This document shows, in pieces, positions 1 through 7,632 of a stretch of 64,000 bases of DNA. The stretch is from positions 1 through 64,000 of the forward strand of contig CAZCZO010000004.1 of assembly GCA_964503275.1 (NCBI GenBank), given 5' to 3'. The notes under the pieces are model-generated. The model was not told the origin of the DNA and made no database searches. It worked only from the letters and a program-made list of their open reading frames with translations. A program made the translations under genes and the position numbers. Numbering within the stretch: position 1 is the first letter of the stretch; each line of letters starts with the position of its first letter. Origin of the DNA: DASRAP01 sp964503275. Lineage in GTDB: Bacteria > Gemmatimonadota > Gemmatimonadetes > Gemmatimonadales > Gemmatimonadaceae.

Positions 1-458
1 TCGGCCTCGCGCGCCGAGAGGATCGCGTAGTACTGCTGCTTGACCTGCAGCGCGATCTGGTAGTCCTGCTGGATCTCACCGGCCTCGGCGGCGTCCAGCG
101 ACGCGCGGCCGGAGCGCAACTCGGCGAGGCGCCGCCCATTGAAGATGTCGAGGCTGGCGTTGACGCCCTGGTTGAAGTTCCAGGGGTTGCCGCTGAAGGG
201 CACCAGGTTGCCTTGGAAGAACGTCTCGCCGCCCTGCCGCGAGGAGCCCAGCGAGGCGCTCACGGTGGGGAAGAACTGCGAGATGGTGCGCCGCAGCTGG
301 GCCGAGGACGTCCGCGTCGTGCCGCGGGCCTGCACGGCGGCCGGCGCGTTCCGGCGCGCGAGGGCGACCGCCTCGTCCACGGAGATGGGACGCGGGGCAT
401 CCTGGGCGACGGCAAGAGCGGGCGCCACGAGCGCCACAGAGAGGAATCGCTTGAACAT
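1..458 (-). CDS. TolC family outer membrane protein (N-terminal part)
   Basis: The gene runs off the left edge of the window, so only about 152 N-terminal residues are visible. They open with a signal peptide (MFKRFLSVALVAPALAVAQ) followed by a PISVDEAVALARRNAP segment and an ELRSGRASLDAAEAGEIQQ helix, the usual start of TolC-type outer membrane efflux channels. Such proteins form the outer membrane exit duct of tripartite RND or ABC pumps. It is last visible in a minus-strand series: ECF sigma, one-TM protein, CnrX/CpxP-like protein, then this gene 22 bases later. The pump subunits would be expected further downstream, outside the window. The family is clear; the substrate is not. Confidence 0.87.
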   Translation of the reverse strand, partial: MFKRFLSVALVAPALAVAQDAPRPISVDEAVALARRNAPAAVQARGTTRTSSAQLRRTISQFFPTVSASLGSSRQGGETFFQGNLVPFSGNPWNFNQGVNASLDIFNGRRLAELRSGRASLDAAEAGEIQQDYQIALQVKQQYYAILSAREA

Positions 459-480
459 GGGGGTGGGACCTCGGAGGTGG

Positions 481-849
481 TTAGCGGCGCGAATCCGCAG
501 CGCGGTCACGCGCCTGCATGGCGTCGTAGATCGCTTGCTGCTCGGGAGTCAGCATCGCCCGCAGCTGGCGTCGCGCCTCCCCCCAGAGCGAATCCCGGAT
601 GGGGCGGATCGGTGCCAGCAGCGTACTGTCGGTGCGGCGCGCGTCGTCGAAGATCCGGTCCAGATCGACCCGTTGATCGTCGCTCAATTTGAGCTCGGCC
701 GCCAGCCGGTCGCGGCTCGCGCGCACATCGCGCGTCCGCCCGTCCAGCCATTGCCCGACCACCAAGCGATCGGCCGCCACGCCGAGCGCCCCTCCGATGA
801 GGAGGGCGCCGGCGTAGAAGCCGATGACGAGCGCCTTGGAGCGATGCAT
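481..849 (-). CDS. Membrane-anchored periplasmic CnrX/CpxP-like (heavy-metal sensor family) protein
   Basis: This 122-residue protein has an N-terminal membrane anchor (about residues 6-27) and then a mostly helical, charged periplasmic domain with the motif LKLSDDQRVDLDRIF and a later LTPEQQAIYDAM motif. Those two LTxxQ-like motifs are typical of the Spy/CpxP/CnrX ('periplasmic heavy metal sensor') family. In the cnr system CnrX sits beside an anti-sigma (CnrY), an ECF sigma (CnrH) and a TolC-like CnrC, and the same gene types adjoin it here. The periplasmic part contains no histidine at all, so the His-rich cobalt/nickel site of CnrX is absent; a general envelope-stress role is equally possible. 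The start is the ATG 20 bases after the preceding stop. Confidence 0.75.
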   Translation of the reverse strand: MHRSKALVIGFYAGALLIGGALGVAADRLVVGQWLDGRTRDVRASRDRLAAELKLSDDQRVDLDRIFDDARRTDSTLLAPIRPIRDSLWGEARRQLRAMLTPEQQAIYDAMQARDRAADSRR

Positions 850-869
850 CTCCCGTCTCGGTTCGACGC

Positions 870-1241
870 TCAGCGACCCGGGAGGGTTGCCGGCGGCTCG
901 GCGTAGCGGCTCGGCCGCTCGTCGATGCCCGGGATCGGTGCCGCGACCTCGAGCGGCGTCTCCGTCACCGCCCGATACGCCATCCGGGCCTCCATCTGCC
1001 GCGTCTGCAGGGCCATGGCCCCCAGCGCCAGCAGCGCGAGCCCGGCGGCGGCCATCCCGGCCCGCAACGTCGCCGGGGACACGAACCACCACACCGAGCG
1101 TGACTCGATCCGCGCCATCACCCGGCGCTCGAACGCGTTCCAATACCCTTCGGTATCGGACGGTGGCGCCAGCAATGGCGCCAGCGCGGCCGCCAATTCC
1201 TGGTCAGGTGCGGGATCGGGGAACTGCAGGTGCTTGCTCAT
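870..1241 (-). CDS. One-TM protein, probable anti-sigma-type regulator
   Basis: This 123-residue protein has a cytoplasmic N-terminal half of about 58 residues, one membrane span (about 59-79) and a short periplasmic tail. Its start codon directly abuts the stop of the ECF sigma gene, so the two are translationally coupled. That position and topology are those of an anti-sigma factor, but there is no HxxxCxxC zinc motif and no recognised domain, so the role is inferred from context. It could hand signals from the following CnrX/CpxP-like protein to the sigma factor, as CnrY does. It may alternatively be a simple membrane protein of the same operon. Confidence 0.7.
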   Translation of the reverse strand: MSKHLQFPDPAPDQELAAALAPLLAPPSDTEGYWNAFERRVMARIESRSVWWFVSPATLRAGMAAAGLALLALGAMALQTRQMEARMAYRAVTETPLEVAAPIPGIDERPSRYAEPPATLPGR

Positions 1242-1832
1242 TTAGTCCTCGCTCGTGAACGAGCTCAACGCATCGCGCATCCGCGCGCGCGCATAGTGGA
1301 GATCCGACCGTGCGGTGCCCTCGGGGATGCCCAGCATCTCCCCGATCTCCGCGTGTTTGTACCCCTCGACGTCGTGCAGCACGATCACCGCACGCTGGCG
1401 CGCGGGCAGCGCCGCCAACCCTTCCCGCAACCGCTGCCGCAGATCGGCGGATTCCGCCGGATCCCGGAACGGCGACGACACCGTCTCCGGCAACTCGTCC
1501 GCATCGCGCACCTTGCGGCGTCGCGTGAGATCGAGGGCCGCATTCGCGACGATGCGATGCAACCATGCACCGAACGCTTGATCCGGGCGGAACCGATCCA
1601 ACGCACGGAAGGCATGCAGGAACGCATCCTGCACCGCGTCCTCGGCGTCCTCGTGGTTCAGCACGATGCCGCGGGCCACCGCGTAGGCCCGGCGCTGGTG
1701 CCGATGCACCAGCCAGCCGAACGCCGCTTGGTCCCCGGCCTGCGCCGCCAACACCCACTCACGCTCCGTCGCGACGTCGTCAGTCACGACGCGGTGCGTT
1801 GTGATGGAGAGCACACGCGCTGGCGCGGTCAC
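1242..1832 (-). CDS. ECF-type RNA polymerase sigma factor
   Basis: The 196-residue product has both ECF regions. Region 2 spans about residues 30-95, with NHEDAEDAVQDAFLHAFRAL and FGAWLHRIVANAALDLTRRR. Region 4 spans about 125-185, with LPARQRAVIVLHDVEGYKHAEIGEMLG and GIPEGTARSDLHYARARMR forming the -35-binding helix-turn-helix. It would direct RNA polymerase to a small regulon, probably including its own operon. It is the first gene of the minus-strand unit sigma, one-TM protein, CnrX/CpxP-like protein, TolC protein. The ATG at 1832 is used; region 2 begins about 25 residues later, so a slightly later start cannot be excluded. Confidence 0.92.
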   Translation of the reverse strand: MTAPARVLSITTHRVVTDDVATEREWVLAAQAGDQAAFGWLVHRHQRRAYAVARGIVLNHEDAEDAVQDAFLHAFRALDRFRPDQAFGAWLHRIVANAALDLTRRRKVRDADELPETVSSPFRDPAESADLRQRLREGLAALPARQRAVIVLHDVEGYKHAEIGEMLGIPEGTARSDLHYARARMRDALSSFTSED

Positions 1833-1895
1833 GATCCGATCCCATCAGTGGTCATGCCTCCAGTACGCGGGGCATTGCGCCGCCGTTGATTCCGG

Positions 1896-2489
1896 TTATG
1901 ACGGGGGGGCCTCGGCCAACCCCAACGAGGGGCCCACGGCCCGCATCGCGTCGAGGACCACCGCGATGTGCTCGTCCAGCGGCACGCCCAGCGCCTCCGC
2001 GCCCTGCGTGATGTCCGTACGATCCACGCCGCGCGCGAAGGCCTTGTCCTTCATCTTCTTTTTGACGCTCGCGACCTCGACGTCGTTAAGCGACTTGCTC
2101 GGGCGCACGAGGGCCGTCGCCATCACCAGTCCGCACAGTTCATCGACCGCGAACAGCGCCTTCGCCATCACGGAGTCGCGCGCCACCCCGGTGTAGGACG
2201 CATGGCCGAGGATCGCGACACAGATCTCGTCGTCGACCCCCATCGCCCGCAGGTGCCGCACGCCTTCCGCGGGATGCTCCGCGTCCGCCGCCTGGGCCGC
2301 GTTCGGATACCGCTCGTAGTCGAAGTCGTGCAGCAACCCGCAGAGCCCCCAGCGCGCCTCATCCTCGCCGAAGCGCCGCGCATAGGCCCGCATCGCGGCC
2401 TCCACCGCCAGCATATGGGACACCAACGAGGGCGACGCGGTCCACTCCTGCACCAGCGCCAAGGCAGTGCGGCGATCCATCACGGGCAT
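1896..2489 (-). CDS. HD domain-containing protein
   Basis: About 197 residues. It carries the HD signature GLLHDFDYERYP near residue 72, preceded by a conserved early histidine (LVSHMLAVEAAM), with further histidines at AEHPAEG and ILGHASYTG that complete a metal-binding HD hydrolase site. Proteins of this size and pattern are usually annotated as HDIG/HD hydrolases acting on phosphoester or nucleotide substrates; the substrate is unknown. The ATG at 2489 lies one base past the stop of the upstream histidine kinase gene. A second in-frame ATG at 2480 is possible, and any longer start would lie inside the kinase gene. The pairing suggests a joint signalling role, which is inference. Confidence 0.85.
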   Translation of the reverse strand: MPVMDRRTALALVQEWTASPSLVSHMLAVEAAMRAYARRFGEDEARWGLCGLLHDFDYERYPNAAQAADAEHPAEGVRHLRAMGVDDEICVAILGHASYTGVARDSVMAKALFAVDELCGLVMATALVRPSKSLNDVEVASVKKKMKDKAFARGVDRTDITQGAEALGVPLDEHIAVVLDAMRAVGPSLGLAEAPPS

Positions 2490-2490
2490 G

Positions 2491-4251
2491 TCACGACGGG
2501 TCCGGGGTGAGCACGCGCCGCACGGCGGCGAGCAGGGCGCGCGAGGTGAACGGCTTGTGCAACAAGGGCAGCGCGGTCGGGTCCACACCGCGCGCCTCGA
2601 GTGCGGCATCGGCATAGCCGCTCATGAACAGCACCGCGACGTCGCGCTGGAGGGCGCGGATCTCATCGGCGACGTCGAGACCGCTGCGGCGCGGGAGCAC
2701 GACATCCGACAGCACGAGGTCCAACGCGATGGACGGATCGCCCGCCAGCGCGAGCGCCTCTTCGGGCCCGCTCGCCGTGTGCACCATGAGGCCCGCCGAG
2801 CGCAGCGTCTCGGCCACCAGCCGCAAGACGCCGGGCTCATCCTCGATGACGAGCACCGTGCCCGACTCCGGGGAGAGCGCCGAGGGCAGCGGGTCGAGCT
2901 CAGGCTCGTCGGACTCGGGCAGCCCATCGGCCCGGGGGAGCCAGAGGTCGAAGCGCGTGCCCACGCCCGGCTCGCTCCACACCTCGATCGCGCCATGGCA
3001 CTGCGTCACGATGCCGTACACGGTCGCCAGGCCGAGCCCCGTGCCGCGGCCCTGCTCCTTGGTCGTGAAGAACGGCTCGAACACACGCTCGCGGATCGCC
3101 GGCTCCATCCCGGTGCCCGTGTCGGTGACGCGGAGCCGCAGATACTCGCCCGCCGGGAGGCGCGGGATCGCCGCCGACCGCCCCTGCCGCAGCGTCTCGT
3201 TCGACAACTCCACCGTGATGCGTCCGCCGTTCGGCATCGCGTCGCGGGCATTCACGACGAGGTTGACCACCACTTGCTCGAATTGGCCAGGGTCGATGAC
3301 GATCGGCCACGCGGAATCCGGGGCCTCCACCGCGAGCGCGATGTCCGCACCGATCAAGCGGCGCAGCAGCGCGTCGAGGGAGGTCAACGTGCGCGCCGGA
3401 TCGATCACGCGCGGGTCCACCTCCTGGCGCCGCGCGAAGGCCAGCAACTGCCGGGTGAGCGCCGAGCCCCGCTCTGCGGCCTGCACGATCTCGCGCGCGT
3501 CCGAATACGCGTCGCTGCCCTCGGGCAACTCGGCCCGCAGGGCCTCGGCGTTGCCGAGCACGATGGTCAGGAGGTTGTTGAAGTCGTGGGCCACGCCCCC
3601 GGCGAGTCGCCCGATCGCTTCGAGCTTCTGGGCCGTCAGCAGCTGCTCCTCGAGCCGCCGCCGCGCGGAGACATCGCGCAGGATGACGGTGCACACCACG
3701 CGGTCGCCGCGCACCACCCGCGAGATCGAGGCCTCGACGGCGAACTCCTCGCCGTTCGCCCGCAGCGCCCGCAGCTCACGATCGCTGCCCATGCGCCGCG
3801 CCGTGGTCCCACGCGCCGCGAAGTGCGCCACATGCTGCTGGTGCGTGGCGCGGAAGCGTGGCGGCAGCAGCGAATCCAGCGACTGGCCCAAGGCGGCGGC
3901 GGCCGGCAAGCCGAACATCCGCTCGGCCGCCTCATTGAACAGCGTGATGCGGTAGGTGTCGTCGACCGTGATGATGGCATCCATCGCCGAGCCGATAAGC
4001 TCGGCCAGCCAGGCCTCCTGCTCGGCGAACGCCGCGGTCATCGCGGCGGCGGCGCTGAGCGACTCCTCGGCGGCCGGAACATGCTCGCCCAACACGAGGT
4101 CGAAGCTGCCGGCGGCGCGCAGGCGGCGGAACTCGTCGTCCGAGTGCGCCACGGTCACGAAGAGGTCGGGGTTCGACTCGAGCAGGCGCCGCACCGGGTC
4201 GCGGCGGGTCGCGCGGGAGTCGTAGTACAGCACGCGATGCGGGGCGCTCAT
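2491..4251 (-). CDS. PAS-containing hybrid histidine kinase with C-terminal receiver
   Basis: A soluble 586-residue hybrid kinase with no membrane segment. Residues about 5-55 look like a degenerate receiver (VLYYDSR...FDLVLGEHV). A PAS domain covers about 85-205. HisKA has GRLAGGVAHDFNNLLT with the phospho-acceptor His near 222. HATPase_c has an N box (NLVVNARDAMP), G1 (DTGTGM), F box (FEPFFTTK) and G2 (GRGTGLGLAT). A receiver (about 465-583) carries DE, a phospho-acceptor Asp in LVLSDVVLP near 516, and a lysine in HKPF. This is the common PAS-HisKA-REC layout for cytoplasmic sensing with internal phosphotransfer. The ATG at 4251 was chosen because residues upstream are low-quality Arg-rich sequence. 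No dedicated response regulator is adjacent. Confidence 0.9.
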   Translation of the reverse strand: MSAPHRVLYYDSRATRRDPVRRLLESNPDLFVTVAHSDDEFRRLRAAGSFDLVLGEHVPAAEESLSAAAAMTAAFAEQEAWLAELIGSAMDAIITVDDTYRITLFNEAAERMFGLPAAAALGQSLDSLLPPRFRATHQQHVAHFAARGTTARRMGSDRELRALRANGEEFAVEASISRVVRGDRVVCTVILRDVSARRRLEEQLLTAQKLEAIGRLAGGVAHDFNNLLTIVLGNAEALRAELPEGSDAYSDAREIVQAAERGSALTRQLLAFARRQEVDPRVIDPARTLTSLDALLRRLIGADIALAVEAPDSAWPIVIDPGQFEQVVVNLVVNARDAMPNGGRITVELSNETLRQGRSAAIPRLPAGEYLRLRVTDTGTGMEPAIRERVFEPFFTTKEQGRGTGLGLATVYGIVTQCHGAIEVWSEPGVGTRFDLWLPRADGLPESDEPELDPLPSALSPESGTVLVIEDEPGVLRLVAETLRSAGLMVHTASGPEEALALAGDPSIALDLVLSDVVLPRRSGLDVADEIRALQRDVAVLFMSGYADAALEARGVDPTALPLLHKPFTSRALLAAVRRVLTPDPS

Positions 4252-4297
4252 GGTGCCGGAAAGATGCCGCCGAGCGCGGCGCGGAGGAACCGTCGCC

Positions 4298-6112
4298 TCA
4301 CCCGTCCGCCACCGGCGCCGCCGCACGGATGGCGTTGAGGATGACCACGACATCGATGGCCTCCTGGACCAGCGCACCGGCCACGGGCGGGAGCACGCCC
4401 GCCGCCGCGAAGCCCATCGCGATCACCGACAGGCCGATCCCCGCGTAGATGCTCTGCCGGGCGATGCGCATGGCCCGGCGCGAGATCCGCACCGCGCGCG
4501 GGACCAGCGCGAGGTCGTCGGCGAGCAGCACGCAGTCGGCGCTCTCGGCCGCGATGCCGCCGCCGTGGGCGGCGAGTGCGACGCCGACGTGGGCCGCACT
4601 CAGCGCCGGCGCGTCGTTGATGCCGTCGCCGACCATCGCCACGCGAGCCCCGCTGGCCTCGAGGGTGCGAATGCGGCGCACCTTGTCGTCGGGCAGCAGG
4701 TCGCCATGCGCGGTCGCGATGCCCAACTCGCGGGCCACCTCCTGCACACGGGCCTCGCGGTCGCCGCTGAGCAGGATCGTCTGCGTGATCCCCAGCGGGG
4801 GCAGGGCGCGAAGGAAGGCGTCGAGGCCCGGACGCAGCGCGTCGGCGAACACCAGCGTGCCCGCGAACTGCCCATCGATGGCGACCACGGCGACGGTCTC
4901 CGTCACGTGTGCCGGCGGGAGGTCGGCGTGCGCACTCGCGGCCGCCGGCGCGACCTCCTGCACCCAGCGCGCCGACCCCACCGCGACGCGCTGGCCCGCG
5001 ACCGTGCCCTCCACCCCGCGGCCCGCCGACTCCACCACCTCGCTCGGATCAGTCAGTCGCAGCGCCGCGCGCCGGGCCGCGCGGACCACCGAGACGGCCA
5101 GTGGGTGCCCTGAGCGCTGCTCGAGCGAGGCGGCCAGCGCGAGCAGGTCGTCGGCGGACCGCGGGGCCACCGGCAGCACATCGCGCAGTTCCGGGTGCCC
5201 GACCGTCAGGGTCCCGGTCTTGTCCAGCGCCACGGCGCTGACATCGGCGAGCCGCTCCAGCGCGCCGCCCGTGCGCACGATGATGCGCTCCCGCGCCGCG
5301 CGGTTGATCCCGCCGATGATCGCCACCGGTGCCGCGAGGATCAGCGGGCAGGGGGTCGCGACCACGAGCACGGCCAGCACCCGCGTGGGGTCGCGCGAGA
5401 CCCACCAGGTGCCAAGACAGGCCAGCAGCGTGAAGGGTGTGAACCACACGGCGGCACGGTCGGCGAGCCGCTGCAGTGGCGCCTTGGCCGCCTGCGCTTC
5501 GCGCACCAGCTCGACGATGCGCGCGTAGAGCGAGGCGCTGGCCAGGGCCGTCGCGCGGATCACCAGCGGGCGTGCGAGCGCGACCGCACCGGAACGCACC
5601 GTCGAGCCCGGGCCGACCAGCTCGGGCACGGGCTCGCCCGTGATGCGCGCCAGGTCGAGTTCGCCCTCGCCCTCGACGATGATGCCGTCGCAGGGCACCA
5701 TCTCCCCGGGGCGCACCAGGCAGCGGTCGCCCACGCGGATCGCCTCGACGGGGATGTCCTCGCTGTGGCCGTCCGTCAGGCGGTGCGCGATGCGCGGTGC
5801 CGAGTCCTCCAGGGCACGCACGGCGGCCGTGGCACGGCCCTCGGCCCAGTGCTCGAGGGCCTCGCCACCGGTCTGCATGAGGACGACGATCAGGCCGGCC
5901 AGCGGTTCGTCGAAGGCGATGGCCCCGAGGATCGCCAGCGAGGCCACGATGTCGGCCGCGAAGTCGCCGCGGGCCATGCCCCGCGCGGTCGCGAGGACGG
6001 TGCGCCCGCCGAGGAGCACGAGGCAGGCCATCCACACAGCCTCGCGCCATGGGCCGGCCGCGAAGCCGCCCAGCAGCGCGAGCAGGGCGATGATGGGAAG
6101 CAGGAGACGCAT
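4298..6112 (-). CDS. P1B-type heavy-metal-translocating ATPase (TPC motif)
   Basis: About 604 residues with roughly eight membrane segments and no N-terminal HMA or Cys/His-rich metal-binding domain. P-type signatures are all present: actuator ITGEPVP, phosphorylation site DKTGTLT, SGHPLAV nucleotide-binding motif and hinge MVGDGINDAPALS. The membrane-4 motif is TPCPLILAAP rather than CPC or SPC, and the last helix has VQEAIDVV. TPC plus QExxD is the pattern described for the P1B-5 group, linked to Ni/Fe export in some members; applying it here is inference. The ATG at 6112 starts just before the first hydrophobic helix; an in-frame GTG at 6139 is an alternative. A 51-residue one-TM gene precedes it. 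Confidence 0.9.
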   Translation of the reverse strand: MRLLLPIIALLALLGGFAAGPWREAVWMACLVLLGGRTVLATARGMARGDFAADIVASLAILGAIAFDEPLAGLIVVLMQTGGEALEHWAEGRATAAVRALEDSAPRIAHRLTDGHSEDIPVEAIRVGDRCLVRPGEMVPCDGIIVEGEGELDLARITGEPVPELVGPGSTVRSGAVALARPLVIRATALASASLYARIVELVREAQAAKAPLQRLADRAAVWFTPFTLLACLGTWWVSRDPTRVLAVLVVATPCPLILAAPVAIIGGINRAARERIIVRTGGALERLADVSAVALDKTGTLTVGHPELRDVLPVAPRSADDLLALAASLEQRSGHPLAVSVVRAARRAALRLTDPSEVVESAGRGVEGTVAGQRVAVGSARWVQEVAPAAASAHADLPPAHVTETVAVVAIDGQFAGTLVFADALRPGLDAFLRALPPLGITQTILLSGDREARVQEVARELGIATAHGDLLPDDKVRRIRTLEASGARVAMVGDGINDAPALSAAHVGVALAAHGGGIAAESADCVLLADDLALVPRAVRISRRAMRIARQSIYAGIGLSVIAMGFAAAGVLPPVAGALVQEAIDVVVILNAIRAAAPVADG

Positions 6113-6187
6113 GGTGGTGGCAGAGAATACAGAAGGCACGGGAGACGGATGTCCCCCGTGCCTCAGGAGTATCGGCGCCGGACCTGC

Positions 6188-6343
6188 TTAGTGGGCTTCC
6201 TGACCCGCGGCGGCACTGTGGCCCTCGAACTTCGCGGTGGTCATGCGCGAGACCGTGAACGCGAAGACCACGAGGATGACGAGGCCGCCGAAGAAGCCGA
6301 TCAGGGCGGGGACGAGATCGTTGTGCGACTTGCTCTCAGACAC
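6188..6343 (-). CDS. Small single-pass membrane protein
   Basis: This frame encodes 51 residues from a GTG start: a short polar N-terminus, a strong hydrophobic span (VPALIGFFGGLVILVVFAF) and a polar tail rich in His, Glu and Ala. The frame stays open further upstream, but those residues are Pro/Arg-rich, so the short form is favoured. It lies 75 bases upstream of the P1B ATPase on the same strand, so it may be an accessory membrane subunit. No family is recognised. Function is unknown and the gene call itself is moderate. Confidence 0.5.
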   Translation of the reverse strand: MSESKSHNDLVPALIGFFGGLVILVVFAFTVSRMTTAKFEGHSAAAGQEAH

Positions 6344-6433
6344 GGCAGGACACGGAAGAGGGCTCGGACGGTGGGTCGGCCACACGCGGACAGCCGGCGC
6401 GGGGCACCCGTATCTTGTGAAAGTTATCGGATT

Positions 6434-6451
6434 CCTACCCAAAGAGGTAGG
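6434..6451. promoter_or_regulatory. Inverted repeat upstream of metal ATPase unit and ECF sigma
   Basis: CCTACC and GGTAGG are perfect 6-base arms separated by CAAAGA. The repeat lies between the divergent small-membrane-protein/P1B-ATPase unit and the ECF sigma gene at 6536, so it could be an operator serving either side. No regulator gene adjoins it. Confidence 0.3.
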
Positions 6452-6535
6452 GGGCGAGCCGGGTGCATCACTTCGCGGGGGTGCCCGTATCCAATACCGC
6501 GGACCACGACGGCAGCAGCACTCTCACCCCACGGC

Positions 6536-7096
6536 ATGACCGACACAGCGAGCGCGACGGGCGATGGGGACGACGGGCGGGATGTCGCGCTGATGCGGGC
6601 GGGTGATCAGGCCGCGTTCGCGCGGGTGTACGCACGGCATGGCGGGCGCGTCGACCGGCTGGCGCAGTGGCTGGTGGGGCGGGACGATGCCGTCGATGCC
6701 GCGCAGGATGTGTGGGTGCGGGTGTGGGAGCAGTGTGGCTCGTTCCGCGGCGCCTCGGGTTTCGCGACCTGGCTGCATCAGGTGGCGGTGCGTGTGTTGC
6801 TGCGGTACCGGGAGCGGCGGGGGCGCCACGCGGAGCGGCATGTCGAGGCCGAGGGCATCGAGGAGCGCGCGACGGCGGGCGATGTGGTGTTGCGAATGGA
6901 GCTGGACGAGGCGGTGGCGGCATTGCCGCCGCGTTTGCGCGACGTGTTCGTGCTGCACGACGTGCTGGGGTTCCGGGCTCCGGAGATCGCTGGGTCGCTG
7001 GGGATCACGGAACTGACGGTGCGCAGTCATGTGGCGCGGGCGCGGCTCGCGCTGCGGCGGCGACTCGGCGACGACGCCGGTGGAGAGGAGCGATGA
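6536..7096 (+). CDS. ECF-type RNA polymerase sigma factor
   Basis: A 186-residue sigma factor. Region 2 (about 18-85) contains DDAVDAAQDVWVRVWEQ and GFATWLHQVAVRVLLRYRER. Region 4 (about 115-175) contains LPPRLRDVFVLHDVLGFRAPEIA and GITELTVRSHVARARLALRRR. The ATG at 6536 is the first codon that gives a typical ECF N-terminus; the frame is open much further upstream only because it is antisense to the ATPase. The stop overlaps the start of a zinc anti-sigma gene by the ATGA tetranucleotide, marking a classic sigma/anti-sigma pair that is probably autoregulated. Confidence 0.92.
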   Translation: MTDTASATGDGDDGRDVALMRAGDQAAFARVYARHGGRVDRLAQWLVGRDDAVDAAQDVWVRVWEQCGSFRGASGFATWLHQVAVRVLLRYRERRGRHAERHVEAEGIEERATAGDVVLRMELDEAVAALPPRLRDVFVLHDVLGFRAPEIAGSLGITELTVRSHVARARLALRRRLGDDAGGEER

Positions 7097-7632
7097 ATCA
7101 CGCGAGTTGGCAGGAGCTGAACGACTGGGTCGACGCGGTGTTGGCGCCGGAGGCGCATGCGCGGGTCGAGGCCCATGTGCGCGGGTGCGACGCCTGCCGG
7201 GCCGAGGTGGTCGCGATCGAGCGGATCCGTGCGGGAGCACGGCGGCTGTTGGATGAAGCAGCACCGGTGCGTGCGCCGGTCCCGCGGGTCGGCGGGCGGG
7301 CTCGTGTGCGGACGTGGCAGGTCGTGGCGCCGCTCGTGGGGCTCGGCGTGGCGGCGGGGGCGATGCTGTGGGTGAGGGCGCCCGCTGTGCCGGCGCCCGA
7401 GGTGCGGGCCATCGAGACGCTGCGCGATGATCGTGCGCAGGTCGAGGCACGGGTGGCGGAGCAGTTGGCGATCATCGATACCGCGATCGCCGAGTTGAAG
7501 GTGTTGTTGGAGTCGCAGCCGGCGAACGCCGAGTTGCGGGCGACGCTGGCGGTGGCGGAGCGGGACCGGTCGACCTTGAGCGCGATGGCGCGGCAGGTCT
7601 TGGAGGGGGCGTACCCCGGAGGTGGGATGTGA
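7093..7632 (+). CDS. Zinc-finger anti-sigma factor, membrane anchored
   Basis: This 179-residue protein has an N-terminal anti-sigma zinc-binding motif, HVRGCDACRAEV (HxxxCxxC) near residue 28, that binds ECF sigma factors. One membrane span follows (about 76-95, VVAPLVGLGVAAGAMLWV), then a periplasmic helical, probably coiled-coil region. It overlaps the sigma gene by four bases and the next gene by one base (TGATG). It should hold the 6536-7096 sigma at the membrane until an envelope signal releases it. What releases it (proteolysis or ligand) is not visible. Confidence 0.9.
   Translation: MNHASWQELNDWVDAVLAPEAHARVEAHVRGCDACRAEVVAIERIRAGARRLLDEAAPVRAPVPRVGGRARVRTWQVVAPLVGLGVAAGAMLWVRAPAVPAPEVRAIETLRDDRAQVEARVAEQLAIIDTAIAELKVLLESQPANAELRATLAVAERDRSTLSAMARQVLEGAYPGGGM

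Noticed and set aside
481..849. Calling this a true CnrX cobalt/nickel sensor
   Set aside because: No histidine in the periplasmic domain, so the known ligand set is missing; only family and gene order match.
2467..4338. A 623-codon plus-strand open frame
   Set aside because: It is the antisense of the hybrid histidine kinase, which has all H, N, D, F and G boxes on the minus strand.
6403..6492. Two copies of CCCGTATC as a sigma-factor promoter repeat
   Set aside because: Only eight bases match, both lie at unsuitable distances from the start, and no known ECF -35/-10 pair is completed.
5195..6535. N-terminal extension of the plus-strand sigma factor frame
   Set aside because: The extension is antisense to the P1B ATPase; the sigma fold starts after the ATG at 6536.
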